Shown piece by piece: positions 15,477-25,024 of a stretch of DNA of 64,000 bases (position 1 is its first letter; each line of letters begins with the position of its first letter). The DNA comes from an uncultured bacterium (GTDB lineage: Bacteria; Bacillota; Clostridia; Oscillospirales; Oscillospiraceae): NCBI GenBank assembly GCA_949293245.1, contig CASFCS010000001.1, positions 1 to 64,000 of the forward strand, read 5' to 3'. Position numbers and translations under genes: made by a program. Under the pieces are notes generated by a model. It was given only the letters and a program-made list of their open reading frames with translations, ran no database searches and was not told the DNA's origin.

Positions 15477-16691
15477 TCAGCTTTTTGCCTGCTCCTCCAG
15501 CAGGCTGGCCAGAAACTGCCGGGCCACCCGGGGGGTGCGGCCGGGGTGGTAGCGCTCCCACTGGGCGGCGGCGGCCAGGAGCTCCCCGTCCGGGGTGGTG
15601 ATGCCCATCTGCCGGGCCAGGCGGCGGGTGAGCTCCAGAAACTCCTTCTGGTTCAGGGGCAGGTAGGCCACCCGCACCCCGAAGCGCTCGGCCAGGGAGG
15701 TCTTTTCCCCGATGGTCTCCTGGATATCCACCTCGTCCCCCGTCCGGTCGGAGAAGGTCTGGCGCACCAGGTGGCGGCGGTTGGAGGTGGCGTAGATGGC
15801 CACGTTCCGGGGCCGGGGCTCCACGCCCCCCTCCAGAATGGTCTTAAGGACGGAGTAGGTCCGGTCGTCCCGGTCAAAGGCCAGGTCGTCGATGAAGAGG
15901 ATGAACTGCTGCCGCAGGCCGGTGATGCGGCGCAGCAGGGCGGGGATATCCCCCAGCTGCTCCTTGTCCACCTCGATGAGGCGCAGACTGGTGAACTCGG
16001 GCACGGTGAGCAGGCTCTTCACCGTGGCGGACTTGCCCGTGCCGCTGTCCCCGTAGAGCAGCACGTTGTTCACACTGCGCCCCTCCACCAGGGCCCGGGT
16101 GTTGGCCAGCACCTCCCCCCGCTGCATCTCGTAGCCCAGCATCTCCTCGGGCCCGGGGCAGTCCGGGTGGGGCACCCCCCGCAGGGCCCCGTCCTCCCAC
16201 ACGAAGGCCCGGTACCGGGCGAAGAGGCCCGCGCCGTTGACCTGGTACCCCCGCTTGAGCCCCTCAAAGGAGGTCATGCCCCCCCGCTTCCACCGGGGCA
16301 GGGCGGCCAGGGCCCCCTCAAATTCCCGCCCCAGCAGGGAGGTCATCTCCTGGATGCAGTCCTCGCAGGACCACCCCGCCAGGGCGGTGAAGGTGTCCAC
16401 GTCCTGCCGGGCGGCCCGGGTGAGGGCCTCGTTCTCCCCGCCGGCCTCCGCCAGACGGGCGTAGGGCCCCTCGCTCACCGCCAGGGCGGAGGAGAGCCAC
16501 TCCCCCAGCCCCTGGGCCCCGGTGCGCCACAGGGTGTCGCACACCCCGGCGTAGGCCTCCAGGGCCTCCTCCCCCCGCTCCAGGGCCAGGGCGTCCAGCA
16601 GCCGCCGCACCGCTTTCATCACAGGCTGGTCCAAAATATCCCGAAAGGCGCTCACGGCCATGAGGCCGGGGCGCAGATCTCTGCTCTCCAT
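15477..16691 (-). CDS. DUF815 family AAA ATPase
   Basis: A 404-residue protein. An N-terminal helical region of about 190 residues precedes an AAA domain with Walker A YGDSGTGKSATV near residue 235, a Walker B LFIDDLAF near 287, sensor-like IYATSNRRHLV near 330 and an arginine-rich C-terminal lid. The layout matches DUF815, a widespread family with similarity to DnaA/IstB-type ATPases and no settled function. The start is decided by two signs. GGAGGAGA lies just before the ATG at 16691, and the promoter (-35 16768-16763, -10 16745-16740) would start transcription downstream of the alternative ATG at 16736. It is a single gene, divergent from the Nudix-walRK operon. Confidence 0.8.
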   Translation of the reverse strand: MESRDLRPGLMAVSAFRDILDQPVMKAVRRLLDALALERGEEALEAYAGVCDTLWRTGAQGLGEWLSSALAVSEGPYARLAEAGGENEALTRAARQDVDTFTALAGWSCEDCIQEMTSLLGREFEGALAALPRWKRGGMTSFEGLKRGYQVNGAGLFARYRAFVWEDGALRGVPHPDCPGPEEMLGYEMQRGEVLANTRALVEGRSVNNVLLYGDSGTGKSATVKSLLTVPEFTSLRLIEVDKEQLGDIPALLRRITGLRQQFILFIDDLAFDRDDRTYSVLKTILEGGVEPRPRNVAIYATSNRRHLVRQTFSDRTGDEVDIQETIGEKTSLAERFGVRVAYLPLNQKEFLELTRRLARQMGITTPDGELLAAAAQWERYHPGRTPRVARQFLASLLEEQAKS

Positions 16692-16739
16692 GGTGTCTCC
16701 TCCCGCAGTGTTTGTGCTCTGCTTGATTTTGGCCACATT

Positions 16740-16768
16740 ATTGTATCCCCCGGCCCCGCCCTTGTCAA
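16740..16768 (-). promoter_or_regulatory. Promoter of the DUF815 gene
   Basis: On the minus strand TTGACA (16768-16763), 17-nt spacer, TACAAT (16745-16740). It is back to back with the promoter at 16789-16817. Confidence 0.75.
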
Positions 16769-16788
16769 CGGCCCGCCGCCCCTGAGCG

Positions 16789-16817
16789 TTGGCAAGGGCG
16801 GCATTTTGTGGTATACT
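16789..16817 (+). promoter_or_regulatory. Promoter of the Nudix-walRK-yycHI operon
   Basis: TTGGCA (16789-16794), 17-nt spacer, TATACT (16812-16817). Transcription would start near 16824, 55 nt before the Nudix start codon. Confidence 0.7.
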
Positions 16818-16878
16818 ATGGGGTATGTGAAATCAAACCGCCGCCGGGGCGCCGGCGGGGTGTGTGAGGTGTATCAAA

Positions 16879-17430
16879 ATGGAACTCTGGGAAAAGACAG
16901 TAGACAGCCAGGTACTTTTTGAAGGGCGCATTGTCCGCCTGCGCAAGGACACCGTGGCCCTGCCCAATGGCCATCTGGCCACCCGCGAGGTGGTGGACCA
17001 CCCCGGCGGGGTGGCCATTCTGCCCCTCACCCCCCAGGGGGAGGTATTTTTGGTGCGGCAGTACCGCTACCCCATGGAGGAGACGGTGCTGGAGCTGCCC
17101 GCGGGCAAGCTGGAGTACGGCGAGGACCCCCTGGAGTGCGCCGTGCGGGAGCTCCACGAGGAGGTGGGAGCCACCGCCGGGGAGTTCATCTACCTGGGCT
17201 GCGCCTACCCCTCCCCCGGCTTCAGCCACGAGGTGATCCACGCCTATCTGGCCCGGGATCTGTCCCTGGGGACGTCTGAGCCCGATGAGGACGAGTTCCT
17301 GGAGGTGGAGCGCATGCCCCTGGAGGAGCTGGTGGAGCGCTGCATGACCGGGGAGATTAAGGACGCCAAGACCGTCATCGCGGCCCTGAAGGCCAAGCTG
17401 CTGCTGGAGAAGGAGGCCTCCCATGGCTAA
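16879..17430 (+). CDS. Nudix hydrolase, ADP-ribose pyrophosphatase type
   Basis: A 183-residue hydrolase. The Nudix box GKLEYGEDPLECAVRELHEE followed by VGA is complete (residues about 76-98), with the upstream LPAG and downstream YPSPGFSHEVIHAYLA seen in ADP-ribose pyrophosphatases (NudF/YqkG type). Such enzymes cleave ADP-ribose to AMP and ribose 5-phosphate. A GTG at 16864 is in frame, but GAGGTG (16866-16871) sits 7 nt before the ATG at 16879, which is preferred. The gene overlaps walR by 8 nt, an unusual operon partner for this two-component system. Confidence 0.85.
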   Translation: MELWEKTVDSQVLFEGRIVRLRKDTVALPNGHLATREVVDHPGGVAILPLTPQGEVFLVRQYRYPMEETVLELPAGKLEYGEDPLECAVRELHEEVGATAGEFIYLGCAYPSPGFSHEVIHAYLARDLSLGTSEPDEDEFLEVERMPLEELVERCMTGEIKDAKTVIAALKAKLLLEKEASHG

Positions 17431-18118
17431 CCGCATTCTGATCGTGGAAGACGAGAAGAATATTGTGGACATTCTGGCCTTCAACCTGACCCGGGAGGGG
17501 TACGAGACCCTGGAGGCCTACGACGGCCAGACGGGGCTGGACATGGCCCTCTCCCAGGACCCCGACCTCATTTTGCTGGACGTGATGCTCCCCCGGCTCA
17601 ACGGCTTTGACATGTGCCGCACCCTGCGCCAGCAGGGGCGCACCGTGCCCATTCTGATGCTCACCGCCCGGGAGGAGGAGAGCGACAAGGTCATGGGCCT
17701 GGAGCTGGGGGCGGACGACTACATCACCAAGCCCTTCTCCATGCGGGAGCTGCTGGCCCGGGTGAAGGCCAACATCCGCCGCACCCATATGGAGCCCCAG
17801 GGGGCCTCCCAGGGCAACCGGCTCCAGTGCGGGCGCATCAGCGTGGACTGCGACGCCATGGTGGTGTACAAGGACGGCAAGCCCCTGGACCTCACGGGGC
17901 GGGAGTACGAGCTGATGAAGCTGCTGTGCTCCAGCCCGGGGAAGATCTTCTCCCGGGAGACCCTGATGGAGCACGTGTGGAACTACGACGGCTACGTGGG
18001 GGACGTGCGGGCGGTGGACGTGGCTGTGCGCCGCCTGCGGGAGAAGGTGGAGGACCACCCCGCCGAGCCCCGCTTCATCCTCACCCGCCGGGGCCTGGGC
18101 TATGTCTTTGCCCAGTGA
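17423..18118 (+). CDS. walR: Response regulator, WalR/PhoP (OmpR) family
   Basis: A 231-residue regulator. The receiver domain holds acidic residues in IVEDEKN, the phosphoacceptor Asp in LILLDVMLP near residue 53, T in MLTARE and K in ITKPFS. An OmpR-type winged helix follows (DLTGREYELMKLL, then the recognition region VWNYDGYVGDVRAVDVAVRRLREKVE). The genes after it encode a HAMP/PAS kinase and YycH/YycI-like proteins. This order defines the WalRK (YycFG) cell-wall homeostasis system of Firmicutes, hence the symbol. It likely binds direct repeats at autolysin and wall-synthesis promoters. Confidence 0.85.
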   Translation: MANRILIVEDEKNIVDILAFNLTREGYETLEAYDGQTGLDMALSQDPDLILLDVMLPRLNGFDMCRTLRQQGRTVPILMLTAREEESDKVMGLELGADDYITKPFSMRELLARVKANIRRTHMEPQGASQGNRLQCGRISVDCDAMVVYKDGKPLDLTGREYELMKLLCSSPGKIFSRETLMEHVWNYDGYVGDVRAVDVAVRRLREKVEDHPAEPRFILTRRGLGYVFAQ

Positions 18119-18151
18119 CCCCCCGGCCCGCCCCGAAAGGAGGTGCCCCCC

Positions 18152-19945
18152 TTGTTCCGCAGCCTGCATATGAAGCTGGTGCTCATCATGGTGCTGCTCA
18201 TCGTCTCCCTGATGACGGTGGTGGGCGCCTTCCTGATGAACTCCGTGGTGGGCTTCTATATGAACGAGTTCTACAGCCAGATGCGCACGGCCTTTTCCGA
18301 GGACAACATCGACTTTGTCCGGGACCTCTCCACCCCCACAGACCAGGAGGAGGACGGGGCGGAGATGATCAGCCAGGTGCTGGGGGCCTATATGGGCACC
18401 CTGGGGGTGGACTCCCGCAGCCGCAACTACTACGTGCTGGACGGGGTCACCGGCAAGTACCTGGCGGGCTCTGACGACGAGGGGGGAGAGAACCTCCACA
18501 TCACCCCCAACATCACCGCCGCCCTCATGGGGGAGATGGGGGACGAGAGCGACGTCACCGCCGACTATATGGACGTGGCCATTCCCATCCAGCGGGGGGA
18601 GAGCCGCTATATCGTCTATATCCTGGACAACCGGCAGACTGTCCTCAGCCTGAATGAGGAGCTCTTCGCCCTGATCCTCCAGGCCCTGGTGCTGGGGCTG
18701 CTGATCTCGGTGCTCCTCTCCTTCCTGCTGTCCAAAACCATGATTACCCCCATCGAGCGGCTCACCGCCGCTGCCCAGCGGGTGGCCCACGGGGACTTCT
18801 CCCGGAAAATCCAGGTGAGCTCCAAGGACGAGATCGGCGTGCTCACCGAGAACTTCAACTCCATGGCCCACCAGCTGGAGAGCACCATTGCCGACGTGGA
18901 GAACGAGCGCAACAAGCTCAACACCCTCTTTCTCTACATGACCGACGGGGTGGTGGCCTTCTCCAGCGACGGCACTGTGATCCACGCCAACCCCGCCGCC
19001 CGGGAGATGCTCGCCCGGGACATCGGCCCCGACACGGGGTATGACGACCTCTTTGCCGCCATCGCCCCCATGGCCGACGTGCAGGAGGCGGGGGGGAGCT
19101 CCCTCCAGGGGGAGCTGGAGACCGGGGGGCGGATTTTGGAGCTGCAGCTGGCCCCCTTTGACCAGGACAGCCACACCGGCGGCGTGCTGGTTGTGATCCA
19201 CGACGTGACCACCCAGCGGCGCAACGAGGAGATGCGCCGGGAGTTCGTGGCCAATGTGTCCCACGAGCTGCGCACCCCCCTGACCAACATCCGCAGCTAC
19301 GCCGAAACTCTGGCTGACGGGGGGAGCGACCTGCCCCCCCACACCGCCCGCAGCTTCCTGAACGTGATCCTCAACGAGAGCGACCGCATGACCCACATTG
19401 TCCAGGACCTGCTCACCCTGTCCCGGTTTGACTCGGGGTACAGCCAGCTCAACCTCACCTGGTTCTCCTTTGCCCAGGCGGTGGAAGACAGCTATCAGGC
19501 CGTCCTCATGGAGGCCCAGCGCCACGGCCACACCCTGAGCCTGGACCTCCAGGCCGACCTGCCCCCCATCCGGGCCGACCGGGAGCGGGTGCTCCAGGTG
19601 ATGATGAATATCCTCTCCAACGCCATCAAATACACCCCCGACGGGGGGACCATCCGCATCTCCGCCGGCCGCCAGGGCCAGCGGGTGTGGATGGAAGTGG
19701 ACGACAACGGCATCGGCATTCCCGCCGCCGACCGGCCCCGCATCTTCGAGCGGTTCTACCGGGTGGACAAGGCCCGCTCCCGGGAGTCCGGGGGCACGGG
19801 GCTGGGGCTGTCCATCGCCAAGGAGATCGTGGACCGGCACGAGGGCGTGCTGCGCCTGGTGGACAAGAAGGCCCCCGGCCTGACGGTGCGCCTGGAGCTG
19901 CTGATCCAGGGGCCCCGGGAGAGGGGGCAATCCCATGGCGCGTAA
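18152..19945 (+). CDS. walK: Sensor histidine kinase WalK
   Basis: About 597 residues. It has an N-terminal membrane helix (LVLIMVLLIVSLMTVVGAF), an extracytoplasmic sensor of about 150 residues, a second helix (LILQALVLGLLISVLLSFLL), HAMP (ITPIERLTAAAQRVAHGDFS), PAS (VVAFSSDGTVIHANPAARE), HisKA with NVSHELRTPLTN, and a HATPase with N-box NILSNAIKYTPDGG, G1 DDNGIGIP and G2 GGTGLGLS. This is the full WalK domain order. AAAGGAGG (18136-18143) points to the TTG at 18152 (8 nt) as start. The GTG at 18143 overlaps the ribosome site, and the ATG at 18170 is further away. yycH begins 11 nt before its end. Confidence 0.87.
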   Translation: MFRSLHMKLVLIMVLLIVSLMTVVGAFLMNSVVGFYMNEFYSQMRTAFSEDNIDFVRDLSTPTDQEEDGAEMISQVLGAYMGTLGVDSRSRNYYVLDGVTGKYLAGSDDEGGENLHITPNITAALMGEMGDESDVTADYMDVAIPIQRGESRYIVYILDNRQTVLSLNEELFALILQALVLGLLISVLLSFLLSKTMITPIERLTAAAQRVAHGDFSRKIQVSSKDEIGVLTENFNSMAHQLESTIADVENERNKLNTLFLYMTDGVVAFSSDGTVIHANPAAREMLARDIGPDTGYDDLFAAIAPMADVQEAGGSSLQGELETGGRILELQLAPFDQDSHTGGVLVVIHDVTTQRRNEEMRREFVANVSHELRTPLTNIRSYAETLADGGSDLPPHTARSFLNVILNESDRMTHIVQDLLTLSRFDSGYSQLNLTWFSFAQAVEDSYQAVLMEAQRHGHTLSLDLQADLPPIRADRERVLQVMMNILSNAIKYTPDGGTIRISAGRQGQRVWMEVDDNGIGIPAADRPRIFERFYRVDKARSRESGGTGLGLSIAKEIVDRHEGVLRLVDKKAPGLTVRLELLIQGPRERGQSHGA

Positions 19946-21242
19946 GCCCTTTTCCGTGCCGGAGTGGGTGAAAAATCTGACCATCCTTGTGCTGACCTTG
20001 TCCGCTCTGTGCCTCATCGTCCTCTCCCCCCTGTCCCAGTGGCTGCCCCTGTCCCTGCTCTCCGCCACAGGCAGTCAGGAGCAGGCCGGCGGCGGCAATG
20101 GGGACACCACGGGCACCGCCGCCGCCCTGCCCAAGGCCATCGCCGTGGGCAACGACAACGGCCGATACGCCGTGCAGCACAGCGGCACCCAGGTGGAGGC
20201 GGTCTTTACTGCCGTGGGCGCCCTCCTCTCCGAGGCTCTGGGCAGCGCCAAGACTCCCCAGCCCCTGGAGGAGGGCCGCTGGCAGGCGGCTTTGGGCGGC
20301 ACCGGCGTGTACTTCGAGTTCGCCGGCTCCATCCCCCTGTCCGCTCTGAGCAGCTGGCTGCGGGAGGGGCAGAGCAACCCCCTCCTCACCCAGGACGTGG
20401 GCCGGATCCTGGTGGCCCCCCACTGGGAGAACCCCAGGCAGGTGTATCTCTACTTTCAGGAGGCGGAGAGCGGAGCCTTTTATGCCTGCGCCACCGCCCT
20501 GGACACAGACCTCCACCTCGCCCCCGCTCTGGCGGATTACCCCCCCAACGGGGCGGTGTTCGCCTTTGAGGAGGAGTCCCTCTCCGCTCTGGCCCCCTAC
20601 ACCCTGGTCACCACCGACACCCCCTCCCCCGCAGTGTACGCCGCCGCCCAGCCCTTCTCCCCGGAGGACAGCGCCATGTGCGCCTCCCTGCTCAGCGGCT
20701 GCGCCTTCTCCAGCCAGAGCGTAGCGTATACCTCCAATACGGGTGTAGTTTACAAAGAGGGGGACGACACCCTCCGCCTGGGCAGCGACGGTTCTATTAT
20801 CTACCACGCGGGGGAGGGCTCCGCCCGGTACTCCCTCCCCGGGGACGAGGGACTCACCGCTGCCGCCGCCATCCAGGTATGCCGCCAGCTGGTCAACGCC
20901 ACCGCCGGCTCCCTGTGCGGCGAGGCCCGGCTCTACCTCATCTCCGCCTCCCTCCAGGAGGACGGGACCTACACCGTGCTCTTTGGCTATATGCTGGAGA
21001 ACGCCCCGGTGTACCTCTATGAGGAGGGGTGGGCCGCCCGGTTTACCGTGGGGCGGGAAGGGATCACCGACTTCACCCTGCGGCTGCGGCACTACCAGGC
21101 CACCGGGGAGACCTCCCTGCTGCTGCCGGCGGCCCAGGCTGCCGCCGCCCTCATCGCCATGGATGAGGCGGGCAGCGAGCTTCTCCTCACCTATCGGGAC
21201 ACCGGCGGGGACACCGTCTCCGCCGGGTGGGTCACCGGATAA
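19935..21242 (+). CDS. yycH: YycH-like regulator of WalK signalling
   Basis: A 435-residue protein. After a short basic N-terminus (ARKPFSVPEWVKNL) comes one membrane helix (LTILVLTLSALCLIVL), then a large secreted domain rich in short repeats of beta structure. Sequence similarity to B. subtilis YycH is not obvious by eye. The call rests on size, topology, position directly after walK and the YycI-like gene that follows. In Bacillus, YycH and YycI bind the WalK membrane domain and tune its activity. It overlaps walK by 11 nt, so it belongs to the same transcript. Confidence 0.65.
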   Translation: MARKPFSVPEWVKNLTILVLTLSALCLIVLSPLSQWLPLSLLSATGSQEQAGGGNGDTTGTAAALPKAIAVGNDNGRYAVQHSGTQVEAVFTAVGALLSEALGSAKTPQPLEEGRWQAALGGTGVYFEFAGSIPLSALSSWLREGQSNPLLTQDVGRILVAPHWENPRQVYLYFQEAESGAFYACATALDTDLHLAPALADYPPNGAVFAFEEESLSALAPYTLVTTDTPSPAVYAAAQPFSPEDSAMCASLLSGCAFSSQSVAYTSNTGVVYKEGDDTLRLGSDGSIIYHAGEGSARYSLPGDEGLTAAAAIQVCRQLVNATAGSLCGEARLYLISASLQEDGTYTVLFGYMLENAPVYLYEEGWAARFTVGREGITDFTLRLRHYQATGETSLLLPAAQAAAALIAMDEAGSELLLTYRDTGGDTVSAGWVTG

Positions 21243-21264
21243 CGGCCCAAAGGAGGCCTCGTTT

Positions 21265-22092
21265 GTGGAATGGTCCAAGATCAAAAACATCATTATCCTG
21301 CTGCTGGTGATTACCAACCTCTTTCTCCTGGTGGCGGTCCTCTCCTTTCGCCACAACCAGCGCAGCAGCGAGGAGGCCACCCTGGAGGCGGTACGGACTG
21401 TACTGGCCGACCGGGGCATTGAAATAAGCGATGACGCCCTTCCCCCCGTGATGGAGCTCACCGCCCTGGCCGTCCCCCGGGACACCCAGGCGGAGGCCGC
21501 CCTGGCCCAGGCCCTGCTGGGGGAGTGCATGGTCACCGATCAGGGGGGCGGGCTGTATGTCTACACCGGTCAGGGGGGCTCAGCCCATTTCCGCAGTGCA
21601 GGAGAACTGACCATCACCCTGTCCGCCAACGACTTCACAGCCGCCGGGGGAGAGATTCAGGACCACGCTCAGGAGACTCTGGAGCGGATGGGGGTGGAGG
21701 CCAGCATTCTCACCACCGTCACGGAGGGGAACACCTCCACCGTCACCGCCCGGCAGTCCATGGACGGCGCCCCCCTTTTCAACTGCGAGATCCGCCTTCA
21801 GTACAACGGCAGTCAGCTGCTGGTCATCAGCGGACGGCTCCTGACGGGCACCCCCCAGGCGGACGCCGCCGCCGGGGACAACCTGCCCGTGTCCACCGCC
21901 CTGATGCGCTTTCTCTCCGCCGTCACGGAGAGCGGCGACGTGTGCCGCTCCATCACCACCATGACCGCCGGGTATCTCCACTCCACCTCCTTCACCGACC
22001 CGGTGCGGCTTTCCCCGGTGTGGTTCATCACCACCGACACCGCCAGCTACTATCTGGATGCCGCCACCGGCAACCTGACCCGCCTGACCTGA
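21265..22092 (+). CDS. yycI: YycI-like two-component system regulatory protein
   Basis: A 275-residue single-pass membrane protein. The N-terminus VEWSKIKNIIILLLVITNLFLL is the typical YycI opening (DWSKIKxIFI...), and the rest is an extracytoplasmic domain with two repeated alpha/beta halves. The start is GTG at 21265, 8 nt after AAAGGAGG (21249-21256). It is the last gene of the Nudix-walRK-yycHI operon and is followed by a terminator. With YycH it is expected to sit beside WalK in the membrane and modulate the kinase. Confidence 0.75.
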   Translation: MEWSKIKNIIILLLVITNLFLLVAVLSFRHNQRSSEEATLEAVRTVLADRGIEISDDALPPVMELTALAVPRDTQAEAALAQALLGECMVTDQGGGLYVYTGQGGSAHFRSAGELTITLSANDFTAAGGEIQDHAQETLERMGVEASILTTVTEGNTSTVTARQSMDGAPLFNCEIRLQYNGSQLLVISGRLLTGTPQADAAAGDNLPVSTALMRFLSAVTESGDVCRSITTMTAGYLHSTSFTDPVRLSPVWFITTDTASYYLDAATGNLTRLT

Positions 22093-22112
22093 GGGCCCTT
22101 GAACGCAAAAAT

Positions 22113-22150
22113 AAGCGGGCTGCGGAAATTTCTTTCCGCGGCCCGCTTTT
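22113..22150. terminator. Terminator between yycI and ribF (convergent)
   Basis: AAGCGGGCTGCGGAAA (22113-22128) and TTTCCGCGGCCCGCTT (22133-22148) pair with one mismatch around a short loop, with T-runs on both strands. It serves the convergent yycI and ribF ends. Confidence 0.8.
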
Positions 22151-22160
22151 GCTGTCTTTT

Positions 22161-23069
22161 TTACTTGTCCAGGGCGGCAAAGTAGTCCCGGGTCTGCCGG
22201 GCGTTGCGCATGACCTCTTCCCGCAGGGCCTCCAGAGAGGGGAAGCGCTGCTCCCCCCGGAGGTGGCGGAAGAACTCCATCCGCAGCTCCCTGCCGTACA
22301 GGTCCCCGCTGAAGTCCAGGATAAACCCCTCCACGGTCACCCGGGTGCTGTCCTCCACCGTGGGGCGCACCCCCACGTTGGTCACCGCCAGGAAGGGCTG
22401 TCCGTCCACCCACACCCGGGTGGCGTACACCCCGAAGGCGGGGACAATGACCCCCGGCGGGGGGATCAGGTTCACCGTGGGGAACCCCAGGGTGGTGCCC
22501 AGGCGGCGGCCGTGGGCCACGGAGCCGGACATGGTATAGGGGTGACCCAGAAACTCCATGGCCCGCTCCATCTCCCCCTGGGCAATGAGGGAGCGGATGT
22601 AGCTGGAGGAGACGGTGATACCGTCCAGCACCACCTTGGGCACGATGTCGCACCCGATGCCCAGCTGGATGCACCGGTCCTTCAGCCGCCCGGGGTTGCC
22701 CTCTCCCTTGTAGCCGAAGTGGTGGTCGTGCCCCGCCACCAGGTGGACCGCCCCGTGCTCCTTCACCAGGAACTCGGAGACAAAGGCCCGCCAGTCCATG
22801 CGCATCATCCGCTGGTCAAAGTGGGCCACAATGATGTCGGAGATGCCGTACATCCGCCGCATCAGGTCCGCCCGGTCCGCCGGTGAGGTGATGAGGGGCA
22901 CCGACTGCCGCCCCAGGATCACCTCCTCCGGGTGATGGTCAAAGGTGAGGGCGGCGCTGACGGCCCCCAGCTCCTCCGCCCGCTCCCGGGCCTGACGCAG
23001 CAGGGCCCCGTGGCCCAGGTGTACCCCGTCGAAAAACCCCAGGGCGATCACTCTTCTCTTCTCTTTCAC
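22161..23069 (-). CDS. ribF: Bifunctional riboflavin kinase/FAD synthetase
   Basis: A 302-residue enzyme. The N-terminal FMN adenylyltransferase domain is recognised by ALGFFDGVHLGHGALL (nucleotidyltransferase HxGH), LTFDHHPEEV and GHDHHFGYKGEGN. The C-terminal flavokinase has HPYTMSGSVAHGRRLGTTLGFPTVNL (in parts) and GVRPTVEDSTRVTVEGFILDF. Together they convert riboflavin to FMN and then FAD. It is the last gene of the rimP-infB-truB operon, 43 nt after truB, the usual Gram-positive place (truB-ribF). Confidence 0.93.
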   Translation of the reverse strand: MKEKRRVIALGFFDGVHLGHGALLRQARERAEELGAVSAALTFDHHPEEVILGRQSVPLITSPADRADLMRRMYGISDIIVAHFDQRMMRMDWRAFVSEFLVKEHGAVHLVAGHDHHFGYKGEGNPGRLKDRCIQLGIGCDIVPKVVLDGITVSSSYIRSLIAQGEMERAMEFLGHPYTMSGSVAHGRRLGTTLGFPTVNLIPPPGVIVPAFGVYATRVWVDGQPFLAVTNVGVRPTVEDSTRVTVEGFILDFSGDLYGRELRMEFFRHLRGEQRFPSLEALREEVMRNARQTRDYFAALDK

Positions 23070-23112
23070 CTGTTTCGCACCTCCGCTGGCGCTGTATTCC
23101 GGGCCCGCGGCC

Positions 23113-24003
23113 CTAGACCTGGAAAAAGCTCTTCACTGTGGTGAGGACCCCCTTCTCCCCCCGGCCCAGGGCCAGGAAGGCCCCGTCGGGGCCGTACACC
23201 CGGCACTCCCCCGCCACATCCGGCGAAATGGGGGCGGGGGCGCCGTTGCGCACCTTCTTCTCCCCGGCGGGGGAGAGGGTGAGGGCGGGCAGATGGGCAA
23301 AGAGGGAGTCCACCGGCCGCAGCAGCCCCTCCCGGTCCGCCGCCCCCTGGAGCTCCTCCATGGTGACGGCCCCCTCCAGGGTGAAGCCGGCGGCCATGGT
23401 GCGCCGCAGGGCGGCCATGCATCCGCCGCAGCCCAGGGCCCGGCCGATGTCGTGGCACAGGGTGCGCACATAGGTGCCCTTGGAGCAGCGCACCCGCAGG
23501 TACCAGGTGTCCTCCTCCTGCGGCCAGCCGAAGGGGGCCTGGGGCAGCAGCTCCAGGGCGCGGATGGTCACCGGCCGGGGGGGCCGGGCCACCTCCCGGC
23601 CCTTCCGGGCCAGCTCGTAGAGCTTCTTCCCCTCCACCTTGATGGCGGAGTACATGGGGGGCACCTGGAGGATGTCCCCCCGGAAGGCCGCCAGCGCGGC
23701 CTCCAGGGCCGCCGGGGTGACGCCGGAGGGGTCCCCCTTGGCGGTGACCGTTCCGGTGATGTCCTGGGTGTCGGTCTCCACCCCCAGGCGCAGGGCGGCC
23801 ACATACTCCTTGTCCCCCTGGGCGGCGAACTCCACTCCCCGGGTGGCCCGCCCCACGAACACCGGGAGCACCCCGGTGGCCATGGGGTCCAGGGTGCCGG
23901 CGTGGCCCACCCGGCGCTCCCTCAGCATCCCCCGCACTTTGGCACACACATCCATGCTGGTCCACTGGGGGGGCTTGTCTATAATCAGAATGCCGCAGGG
24001 CAC
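23113..24003 (-). CDS. truB: tRNA pseudouridine(55) synthase
   Basis: A 296-residue enzyme that makes pseudouridine 55 in the T-loop of tRNAs. Marks are the N-terminal [16 protein letters not shown], the catalytic region [15 protein letters not shown] with the Asp near residue 40, [10 protein letters not shown], and the [12 protein letters not shown] strand. A C-terminal PUA-like part is present ([19 protein letters not shown]). It lies 48 nt after nrnA in the translation-factor operon. Confidence 0.93.
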   Translation of the reverse strand: MPCGILIIDKPPQWTSMDVCAKVRGMLRERRVGHAGTLDPMATGVLPVFVGRATRGVEFAAQGDKEYVAALRLGVETDTQDITGTVTAKGDPSGVTPAALEAALAAFRGDILQVPPMYSAIKVEGKKLYELARKGREVARPPRPVTIRALELLPQAPFGWPQEEDTWYLRVRCSKGTYVRTLCHDIGRALGCGGCMAALRRTMAAGFTLEGAVTMEELQGAADREGLLRPVDSLFAHLPALTLSPAGEKKVRNGAPAPISPDVAGECRVYGPDGAFLALGRGEKGVLTTVKSFFQV

Positions 24004-24051
24004 AACTCTCTCCCCCTCCGTCTTCGCCCCGGCGGGGCGGGATTGATGTAC

Positions 24052-24999
24052 TTACGCTTTCCCCTGCACCTGCTCCACCGCCGCCAGCAGCTGGGCGTAC
24101 ACCTCTTCCAGGGTGCCCGTCAGGGTGGCCCCGGCGGCGGCGGCGTGACCGCCGCCCCCCAGCAGGGCGCACACGGCGCTGGCGTTGAGGCTGTGCTCGT
24201 CGGTGCGCAGGGAGAGCTTGAACTCCCCGGGAGAGAGCTCCCGGAAGGTGGCGGCGTGACGGATGCCCTCAATCTGGCCCAGGAAGGCGGAGATGTCCTC
24301 CGCGTCCTCCTCCCGGGCCTCCACCCGCTCCATGATGTCCAGAGTGAGGGCGGCCATGGCCAGGGTGCCGCCCTGGTAGAGCTTCATGCCCCCCAGCAGC
24401 TCCCCCTCCAGCCTGAGGCGCTTGAGGCTCTTGGTGCGGAAGTGGCGCTTGTTCACCTGGGCGCAGGGGAAGTCAAATTTCAACAGCTCCGCCGCCACGG
24501 CGTGGGTGCGCCAGGTGGTGTTGCTGTACTGGAAGCAGCCCGTGTCCGTGGAGACGGCCACATAGAGGTCCATGGCCATCTCCGCCGTCAGGGGGGTCAG
24601 GCAGCCGATGAGGTCGTACACCAGCTCCCCGCAGGCGGCCCGGCTGGGGTCCACGCAGTTCTCCCCCCCGAAGCCCTCGTTGGAGGGGTGGTGGTCCAGG
24701 GCCAGGTCGATCCGCCCGGCGTAGGGGGCGGCGTTGTCGGGCAGCAGCCCCAGGCTGGCCACGTCCACGCTCACCACGAACTCCGGCTCAAAGTCCTCCC
24801 GGCACAGCCCCTCCAGGTACCCGGTAAACAGCCCGGTGACCTGGGGGTTGGTCAGCAGCCAGGCCTCCTTCCCCATGGCCCGCAGGGCCAGGCACAACGC
24901 GGCGGCGGAGCCCAGGGTGTCCCCGTCGGGGCGCTTGTGGGTCAGGAGCAGGATGTTGTCCCGCTCCGCCAGCAGCCGGGCGGCCTGTTGATAGTCCAT
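24052..24999 (-). CDS. nrnA: DHH/DHHA1 phosphoesterase, NrnA-type oligoribonuclease
   Basis: A 315-residue protein. The DHH domain shows HKRPDGDTLGSAAAL near residue 23, SVDVASLG and the DHH motif LALDHHPSNEGF near 106. The DHHA1 domain closes with GGGGHAAAAGATL. NrnA degrades nanoRNA and dephosphorylates pAp. Its place between rbfA and truB is the conserved Firmicute order. The frame is open to 25074, but that reaches into rbfA; the ATG at 24999 (MDYQQAARLL) follows GAGGGGGAAG and is chosen. Confidence 0.88.
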   Translation of the reverse strand: MDYQQAARLLAERDNILLLTHKRPDGDTLGSAAALCLALRAMGKEAWLLTNPQVTGLFTGYLEGLCREDFEPEFVVSVDVASLGLLPDNAAPYAGRIDLALDHHPSNEGFGGENCVDPSRAACGELVYDLIGCLTPLTAEMAMDLYVAVSTDTGCFQYSNTTWRTHAVAAELLKFDFPCAQVNKRHFRTKSLKRLRLEGELLGGMKLYQGGTLAMAALTLDIMERVEAREEDAEDISAFLGQIEGIRHAATFRELSPGEFKLSLRTDEHSLNASAVCALLGGGGHAAAAGATLTGTLEEVYAQLLAAVEQVQGKA

Positions 25000-25024
25000 G
25001 TGTCTTCCCCCTCTCGGCGGTTTG

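Noticed and set aside
16692..16736. Longer DUF815 start at 16736
   Set aside because: The predicted -10 (16745-16740) places the transcript start at or after this ATG; GGAGGAGA supports 16691.
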